This document shows, piece after piece, positions 57,533-64,000 of a stretch of 64,000 nucleotides of DNA; position 1 is the stretch's first letter; the number at the start of each line of letters is the position of its first letter. This stretch comes from Periglandula ipomoeae IasaF13 (taxonomy: Eukaryota > Ascomycota > Sordariomycetes > Hypocreales > Clavicipitaceae): the NCBI GenBank assembly GCA_000222875.2, contig AFRD01000029.1, positions 78,143-142,142 on the forward strand, written 5' to 3'. A program made the translations under genes and the position numbers. The notes beneath the pieces are model-generated. The model saw only the letters and a program-made list of their open reading frames with translations, was not told the origin of the DNA and made no database searches.

Positions 57533-58038
57533 CTAGCCTCTCTTGGGTCTTTCCCCCGTCCACCGTTCCAACATGTCATCATCAACATCCCTAACCAACA
57601 CATGAATGTGCTCCAACGCTCGCACGCTCTGCAACGCAGTCCAATTCTTGAACCACAACACTTGCTGCTCACCCTTCTCGCCAAGAGTATCAACAAAATA
57701 CCTCTTCACAAAATCTGCCACCAACGCCCTGCTCTCAGGTGTCATGTCTCCCTTTTCGTTGTCCGTAGGGATGAGCGTGCGAGCCCATACAACAATGTGC
57801 GTGATATTCGGCTCGAGACCGTACGGCCAGTCATTCAAGAGCACTTTGTAATCAGATGGACTGTCAAACGGGATGTCTGAGTCTGCTGTGAACGGTGGTT
57901 GGCCCCATGACTTGGGCAGCCTGTTGGCAAGCAGGTACTGTGTCATGCTGCCGTATTGGGCTTTGGTTTCAGCCGTCCAGGCCATGTATCGCTTTAGATC
58001 TGAGGGACATCGCTTCAGAACGGAGAGGTTGTTGGTCT
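57533..58038 (-). CDS. GIG1/DUF3605 family protein, 5' exon not found
   Basis: Member of the DUF3605 (GlcNAc-induced protein 1) family. The visible exon starts after CACCAG acceptor with ETNNLSVLKRCPSDLKRYMAWTAETKAQYGS, then YLLANRLPKSWGQPPF, FDSPSDYKVLLNDWPYG, ITHIVVWARTLIP and VRALEHIHVLVRDVDDDML near the C-terminus. These are the conserved DUF3605 blocks. The usual preceding exon with a HxW(D/E)xL motif is missing or unrecognisable between 58039 and 58400. A weak VHDDWLQMDMVI reading near 58270 has no ATG and no proper donor. Translation from the inner ATG at 57985 would give 150 residues. Either a truncated allele or an unresolved first exon. Confidence 0.7.
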
Positions 58039-58746
58039 CTGGTGATCAACAGTCAGAGAGGTTTAGTTACGCGCACGAGCGGTTACGGCTTGTGAAAACT
58101 GGCTACGGACGACATGGTTTTCATGACGAGCAAAGCCACTGCGCGTATTGCCTAATGCCGCGTCTCCAACATCTTGTCCCTCGACAACACTACGTTGCAC
58201 ATGCATCGAGAAACACATAACTCGACAAAGATAAAACAGTTAATTATCCTATCATCCGATCACCATGTCCATTTGCAACCAGTCGTCGTGCACCAGATCG
58301 AGAGATGCAGCCTCAACTCAGGGTAGGACGGAAATCGGGATTGAGCTCCACGTATCGAAGTGCGCAGATGCGTCTCGCCCGCCTAACCCGTCCCCGTGGC
58401 GCGTGGAGGCGTCATAATAATGGCCCCAGCTCCAGCTTCAGCTCCAAATCCAGCTTTCCGCTGCCACCGGCCCAATTCAGGCGACTTGCCCTCCGACAAA
58501 TATGTGACTGACTTACAAGCGCTCGAGTCCCAAATCAACCAAACCCGTCTGCCATGATTCATTAACAACCCCTTGCCCTCCCTGCTGCAATTTGCTTATC
58601 CCCCATAGTTTCTTCTGGGCATCGCAGTACGGACTTGTGGATCTCTTTGTTGTCTCTCGTTGCCCTTGGCCAATATTCTGCCGTCGACCTTGTTGGAAGA
58701 GCTTCAAAATGGTCTTTATGTTTCCTGTCAAAAATACGCGTCAACA
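58039..58746. other. Divergent intergenic region
   Basis: Should hold the missing first exon of the DUF3605 gene and the promoter of the hydrolase gene. Nothing definite is seen. Confidence 0.4.
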
Positions 58747-60258
58747 ATGATTCTTGGTCCCGTGTCTATTCTTGACTGCCTGGTCGCTGGGATTATTCTC
58801 GCGCCCCAATTGCTTTGGACGGCAGGTCTATTCGCAACCATCAAGCTTGTATATACATCCCTGCCGTTGATAGGTATGTAAGTATCCTCGTTCTTGCACG
58901 TATAATCCCTTCGACTGCATCTCGATGCTGGCCGCTGTGACTGCCCGTTGCCTCCTCTGCTGCGAGCATTGGTTTGACTTTGAATTGCTGATGTCATTGT
59001 TTGATCTGTCACAGTGTTCATCCTTCCACTTCATATTGTTGCTCGCTACTTCAAGTCCAAAGGTGCGCAACCCTGGTTTATTCGAGAATCTAGCGTCTTC
59101 GAGGACGTGGTTGTTCGAATTGTGCGCTATGGATTCATGTATTTTCCCACCGAGACCCTCAAAGTCTTCCTGTCCAAAGAGTTTGCCTACCCGCTTTTGA
59201 AATGGAGGATGTTTAGAAGTGGCTTCTTCTCGTTTCCCGCGCATCTGCAAGAGAAGGCGCTTCAGCAGGTATTTTAAGCATATCGTGCCATATTACCTTA
59301 AAATGAGTTAACAGTTCTACTTCAGGGTTCTACTTCTGCTGCAGGGCTTTGGATCAAACATGATCCGGAGAGAGAGCCGGATGTGGTTATATACTATGTG
59401 CATGGTATGTGAGCAGGATGGACACGAAGCTGCTTGAGGCAGAATAGGTCCGACTACACACCAGTGCTAACTCTGCTGACAGGCGGCGGGTTCGCTCTCG
59501 GCTCGTGCTACTTCTACCTTGAATTTCTGCTGGCTATGCATCATTTATTGCTTAAGTCTCGGTTCGAGAATCCTGCAATCTTCGCACTAGAATACTCGTT
59601 GGTTCCTGAAAAGACGCACCCAACGCAGGTCAACCAGGTCGTCCTTGGCTACAGACATGTTTTGGAAGAAATCAAGGACGCAGCGAAAGTGTGCGTGGCT
59701 GGAGACTCTGCGGGAGGAACGTTGATCCTCAGCCTTCTTCAGGCACTAGGTAACAGGACCAAAAGCCGCCATGTCAACGGCACCACGATACTTGCAGTTC
59801 CAAGATTGGCTGTCCTGATCTCGCCCTGGATCACATTGATTTCCAACATTCATTATCCTTCTAGGGTTGATTATCTAGAACGAGACAGGTTATGGGTGTA
59901 TGCGAAAGCTTATGCGGGATCGAAGGTTCATGATTCATCAGCCTCACCAGGTCTTTGCGATGACGGACGATTGTGGCGAGCCGTAAGTCCACAGCGTGGA
60001 TATTTTGTTGTTTTCGGTGAGGAAGAAACACTGGCCCCGGACGCAGAGGCTTTCGTTCGTCATCAGCGTCGAAATAACATCGAAATAGATGCCATGGAGT
60101 TCAAAGGCGGCATCCATGCATGGCCCGTGGCGTCGCTGTTACTGTCCAGCGCGAGAGATAGGCGATTGCAGCGTCTCGAATCTATTGTACGCCAGATTAG
60201 AAAAAAGGTTGGAGGCGAAGTTGCCAAAAGCAATGAAAAGATAATGCCATATGTATAA
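58747..60258 (+). CDS. Membrane-anchored alpha/beta hydrolase (HSL/steryl acetyl hydrolase-like)
   Basis: Four exons (58747-58873, 59015-59268, 59326-59404, 59483-60258) give 411 residues. Two N-terminal hydrophobic segments (residues about 1-55; ILDCLVAGIILAPQLLW, FILPLHIVARY) suggest ER or lipid-droplet anchoring. HSL-family motifs: oxyanion HGGGF, split by the third intron (CATG|GTATGT ... GACAG|GCGGCGGG), nucleophile GDSAGG and catalytic His in GGIHAWP. The acid residue lies in FGEEETLAPDAEAF. The layout resembles yeast SAY1-type steryl deacetylases. Substrate not determinable; esters of sterols or small hydrophobic acids are likely. Confidence 0.85.
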
Positions 60259-62596
60259 GTTGTCTCAGATTAGATCAAGTAAAAAATTCATCAACAAGCC
60301 ATGGTAATGTGCAGGTCAGGAACCCTAGACGCTGTGCTCGGCTTCATCGCTGCTCGACTGTCTCCAATTTTTAAAGCTCATGATAATTTATCATCACAGA
60401 ATATATACGTGCAGTAAGGCTGTCCTCCCTGAAAAGGATGGAATTGGATGTTGAGGGATGGTATTGGCTACCTACCTGGTTACCTAAAATACGTGGCAGC
60501 TCGCATTTTTGTTTGAGCCTATCCACCATCGGCTACAAAATAACCCTTCAGTAGATTTGCGTACCAGGCTACGAAATGTACAACGAGGCAAATATCAGAT
60601 GCTGCCACGTCTGTGTTGGCACCGTTGGTCAACATGGGCCGCCAGGGTTCGCACAAGATTATGGGCGAAGTTCCAGTCTCCGTCGGGAAGAAACCGAGGC
60701 GACGGCAGACGGGGTGTAAGCACAAGGCTGCATTCCTAGTCTTGATATGTGAAGTTATCGAATGGACTGACCGTCTCGAATTTTCGCGAAAATACTGGGC
60801 AGACTGTAGATATTTTACGTTTCGACGCGACATATCGTAGGAGCTGTTCGAGGCGCACCTGCCGCGTCTCTCGATCCGAAGCTCAAAACGTTAAACACTC
60901 GGTCGCGCATTGTCGCCTCCTGTTTCGAGATCAGGAAGAACCATCGGCTCACGAAGCCGTCGACTTGAGGATTCGGACCGCTGAACAAGCAGAGTCTGAC
61001 TGCGCCAGGCTCGAAGATCCAAGCTTCCAGCCAAGGCCCCATGCTCGTGTGGTCCAGAGCGAACACGACCAGGTGTTCGCAGTTGGAGATGATGGCATAG
61101 AAGGGCAAGACCGCGCGTGGTAGGAGCAGGTGAGGATGCACGACGCCTTTACCGCATTCGGCAGCATGCGACCCCTCCACAGCCAGTCTCTGTCCGTCAT
61201 CAGGATCCAGTCAGTCGCAAAGTCGCACAGCTCCGGTCGATGAGGGCAGGCGCAACCCAAACAGATTGGATGACAAGAGGGAGGAGCGACTTGAACCCAA
61301 AGCTCTTCGCACCCAAGGCACCCCCCTTCCTCAGCTCACAGATGCTCAAGTACCGCACACCCCCCACGAATGCGCATATAAACGGTCGGCATTCCCTCAG
61401 CGCCCAGCTGCGCATCTGGGCCACGGACAGGCGAGACATAGTCGACCAGCACAGCATCATCACTATCATCATCGCGTCCCATTGCAGTCCGCGCATGCGC
61501 ATGCGTTGTCCCGCTCCCTTACTCAGACCTCGCTGTTGCTGCCTCGCGTGTGCTCCGTCAGAAAGACAACCGCTCCGCAAGCACTGCAGCAGGACTCAAT
61601 CCAGTTGCGGCGTGCCGGCTCACATCAGATCTGGCTTGGGTTGAGGTGAGGGCATCACTGTGCATCTTATCCGCTACACACGCCCCTCATTTCTGGACCT
61701 CCGTGCTCCGTACTCCTCCCCCCCTTCGGTGCTAGAGCGAACCGCGTTGACAAGACGCGCGAACTGCTCCAACTACGACGGATCCCCTAATTCTCAAAAC
61801 GCTATTCGATAGTATTGTCATCCCTCGCGTCATCATCTTTCATCTTCCCGCCGTATTCCTTTTTCCCTATTCTTTATATACCTTTCAGCCTTTTGCTGGG
61901 CTGTATGCGCCACACAGTTAACCACGTCTGCTCTGGGCCGTGTTGTCTCCATCCAACGAGCCCATCTTTCCGAACAGGAACGACCGTACCGTAGCCCCGT
62001 TCGCAAGGCTCCCCTCACTCCCCAGAGGTATAACAGGAGGACGCTGGCTTTCCTTGCACCCACGTATTTGGCGTCCAAACTTGACTGACGGCTAGGCGTC
62101 CAAACACGTTGTCGCATCCTCATTGACTGGAAAACGGCTTACAACTGCAGAGCTCACAGGGTTTGGGACAGCCATCAAGACGTTTCCAAATCAGCGCCTC
62201 GCTTACACGTGAAGGCATCTGTCTCCGGCAAGCCCAGTTCTCTCCCAAGGCTTGCTCTATACACATCTTCTTCGCTCTGACGGAGCAGAGAGTCGGTGGG
62301 CAGGCATTCCCACCCGCATGGACCATCCTAGGACATAGAAGGTCGAATAGCTGCCACATTGCAGGGTTGCTATTGTTGCGGCACCTCCCGCGCAGCGCAG
62401 TCACCCTTCTGCTGGCAGACATTGCATCGCATTGCGCCGTCCATCATACAGTACAGATTGTATTGTCCGTCGGCAGCTCGTCTCTATAAAGCTGACTGGC
62501 CTGCCTGCCCGTACTGCCCGTACAGGACGCAGTAACATCCAATACAACATCTGAAGGCTTGTGCTGGTCGAGAAGCTGCCGCCCCACCAAGTCACC
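60259..62596. other. Long intergenic region with one possible unrecognised coding stretch
   Basis: About 2.3 kb without a confident gene. On the minus strand, 61180-60815 reads as a protein-like frame (LPFYAIISNCEHLVVFALDHTSMGPWLEAWIFEPGAVRLCLFSGP). A second frame upstream (61260-61150) has CDFATDWILMTDRDWLWRGRMLPNA followed by a GTAAAG donor-like site. They could be exons of an unrecognised gene or relics. No start or terminal exon could be fixed. Confidence 0.3.
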
Positions 62597-63439
62597 ATGT
62601 CTGGCGACGATTCCGCCTCGAGCTACGCGCCCAAGTCGCCAGACTTGTCGTCTTTTTACTCGAGTGGCCCCACCCAGCCTGCATCTCAACTCCATCCTCC
62701 AGGCCAAGGTCCCAGCCAATATAAATTGCAGCCTCCCGCCTACACATATGGCTCTTCCTACGCTTCACCCATGCAATCCGCCGCTGTTCCGCAACAACAC
62801 GTTAAATCGGAGTTCTCGTCCTACTCCCATCCCTCACAGCAATACTATTCTCCTCCAAACCAAAACGCTCATCAGTTGCCTGCCCAGAATACGTACGGCT
62901 TGCAGCCACCGCCTTTCCAGCAACCACAAAACCAAAACTTTGCTTCGCACATTCAGCAACAGGCTCCATTACAATTCCAGCCAGCCTATCCCGAATTGCC
63001 GAGCGACTCTGCGCAACACAACTCGGACATGCCTCCACGAAGGGCTGCTGCGGCCCCAGCCCCGGTGATCGAGCCGTCACCGGTCAAGACGAAATTCCCA
63101 ACTGCGAGGATAAAGAGGATCATGCAGGCTGATGAGGAGGTTGGCAAAGTAGCACAGCAGACGCCCATCGCTGTGGGCAAAGCTCTGGAGCTATTTATGA
63201 TTCAGTTGGTCAGCAAGAGCGCCGAGGTTGCCAAAGAAAAAGGTTCCAAGAGAGTCACGGCACCAATGCTGAAGCAAGTGGTGGAAACCGACGACCAATG
63301 GGATTTCCTGCGAGACATCGTCAGTCGCGTGGAGAACGAGAAAGAGGGAAGCAAGTCCAAGGCGAAAGCAGAGAGCGACAGCGATGAAGATTCAGAACCC
63401 AAGAAGAAAGGGAGAGGCGGACGTAAGAAGAAGGTATAA
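62597..63439 (+). CDS. BUR6: NC2-alpha / DRAP1 histone-fold transcription corepressor
   Basis: Subunit of negative cofactor 2, which binds TBP at promoters and blocks or remodels preinitiation complexes. Intronless, 280 residues. Residues 1-155 are Gln/Pro/Ser-rich and disordered. The histone fold at about 164-245 reads KTKFPTARIKRIMQADEEVGKVA, then TPIAVGKALELFMIQLVSKSAEVA and KRVTAPMLKQVVETDDQWDFLRDIV, matching NC2-alpha/CBFD-type folds. The C-terminal tail is acidic then strongly basic (KKKGRGGRKKKV), suited to nuclear import and DNA contact. The long Gln-rich N-terminus is a fungal extension. DNA polymerase epsilon or CHRAC-type histone-fold subunits are alternatives but fit less well. 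Confidence 0.88.
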   Translation: MSGDDSASSYAPKSPDLSSFYSSGPTQPASQLHPPGQGPSQYKLQPPAYTYGSSYASPMQSAAVPQQHVKSEFSSYSHPSQQYYSPPNQNAHQLPAQNTYGLQPPPFQQPQNQNFASHIQQQAPLQFQPAYPELPSDSAQHNSDMPPRRAAAAPAPVIEPSPVKTKFPTARIKRIMQADEEVGKVAQQTPIAVGKALELFMIQLVSKSAEVAKEKGSKRVTAPMLKQVVETDDQWDFLRDIVSRVENEKEGSKSKAKAESDSDEDSEPKKKGRGGRKKKV

Positions 63440-64000
63440 CGGTGATATACTACGCAACCTGGTGGCGTTTCTGTTAAAGATGGACATGCATTATGACGGA
63501 ATCGGAGGCACTCATGATTGTGACCTGGGTGTCATTGGCGTTTAAACCGGCAAGCATTGGCAGCCTCTATTTATATTCTCTTGACTGGTTTTTCTTCTGG
63601 GGGCGTTGGGGAACAGCAATGCGGATAAACTTCTTGTTTCTTTAGTGTGACGGGCTGTGACAGTCAGCTGCACCACAAGATACTTTGCAAGTACACTATA
63701 TATATACTTGTGTGCACCAATTTCATCAATGACCCTCGCTTTCTGTTCGGCAACTCTTAATTATAGCTCGGTATCATGTTGTGTGAGAGGTGATGGAGCA
63801 AGCGGTGTAAAAACAGCAGCTTGCTTCGTAGTTTTTTTTTTTTCCTCCTGCGTCGGGAACTAGGTATTTTGTGTACTTGCCCCTCCTCCCCGAAGCTAGC
63901 ACGACAGCTCCCCGCTTTGCTACCCTACTCCTCCGGGTATGAATACATCGCCCTGTTCATCGCAGTTTCATCTGGGAAACGGTTGCGTGCCTTGTACGAT
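63440..64000. other. 3' flank of NC2-alpha, no gene recognised
   Basis: AT-rich with a run of T near 63832-63844; nothing else supported. Confidence 0.5.

Overview
The window looks like nuclear DNA of a filamentous ascomycete, most likely a Sordariomycete of the Hypocreales type. Genes carry several short introns (about 48-110 nt) with GTRNGT-like donors, CTRAY or TACTAAC branch points and YAG acceptors. Typical fungal families are present: a Zn(II)2Cys6 regulator, a nucleoside phosphorylase-NACHT-ankyrin protein, fungal nitrate reductase, GH67 alpha-glucuronidase and Kex2-processed repeat proteins. No rRNA, tRNA, CRISPR or intact transposon was recognised. The species cannot be fixed from the sequence.

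Left part (1 to about 35 kb) is accessory in character. In order it holds a 5'-nucleotidase-like metallophosphoesterase running off the left edge, with an in-frame TGA; a PNP-NACHT-ankyrin NLR-like gene with an in-frame TAA; a small orphan gene; a hemerythrin-domain gene; a nitrate reductase with a 1-nt frameshift; a succinate dehydrogenase cytochrome b subunit (SdhC) gene with a 1-nt frameshift; an SRPK-like kinase; two small orphans; a truncated Zn2Cys6 regulator; an intact phosphomannose isomerase; two secreted repeat-protein precursors with Kex2 sites (27.4-28.1 and 30.0-31.2 kb); a shrunken, frameshifted kinase-like pseudogene; and an EBP/EXPERA-family membrane protein.

Right part (about 35 to 64 kb) is mostly conserved housekeeping: an acidic-tract protein, nucleoporin NUP82, cap-binding CBP20, mitochondrial ribosomal mL60/MRPL31, TRAPP subunit TRS20/sedlin, histone H4, a GDSL hydrolase, GH67 alpha-glucuronidase, anaphase-promoting complex APC3/CDC27, ER targeting factor SND2/TMEM208, a GIG1/DUF3605 protein lacking a recognisable first exon, a membrane-anchored HSL-type hydrolase and NC2-alpha (BUR6/DRAP1). 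The recognised core genes read cleanly once introns are removed, whereas several left-hand genes carry lesions. This contrast argues against a uniformly poor sequence, although two lesions sit in C runs where indel errors are common.

Most notable are the two secreted Kex2-repeat precursors. One encodes five Gln-initiated amphipathic Leu/Gly-rich units separated by acidic spacers. The other encodes long alternating Asp-Val/Ala tracts punctuated by LKRD sites. Also notable are the interrupted NLR gene, a probable SdhC paralogue next to nitrate reductase, and a GC-AG intron with a perfect TACTAAC branch point in APC3.
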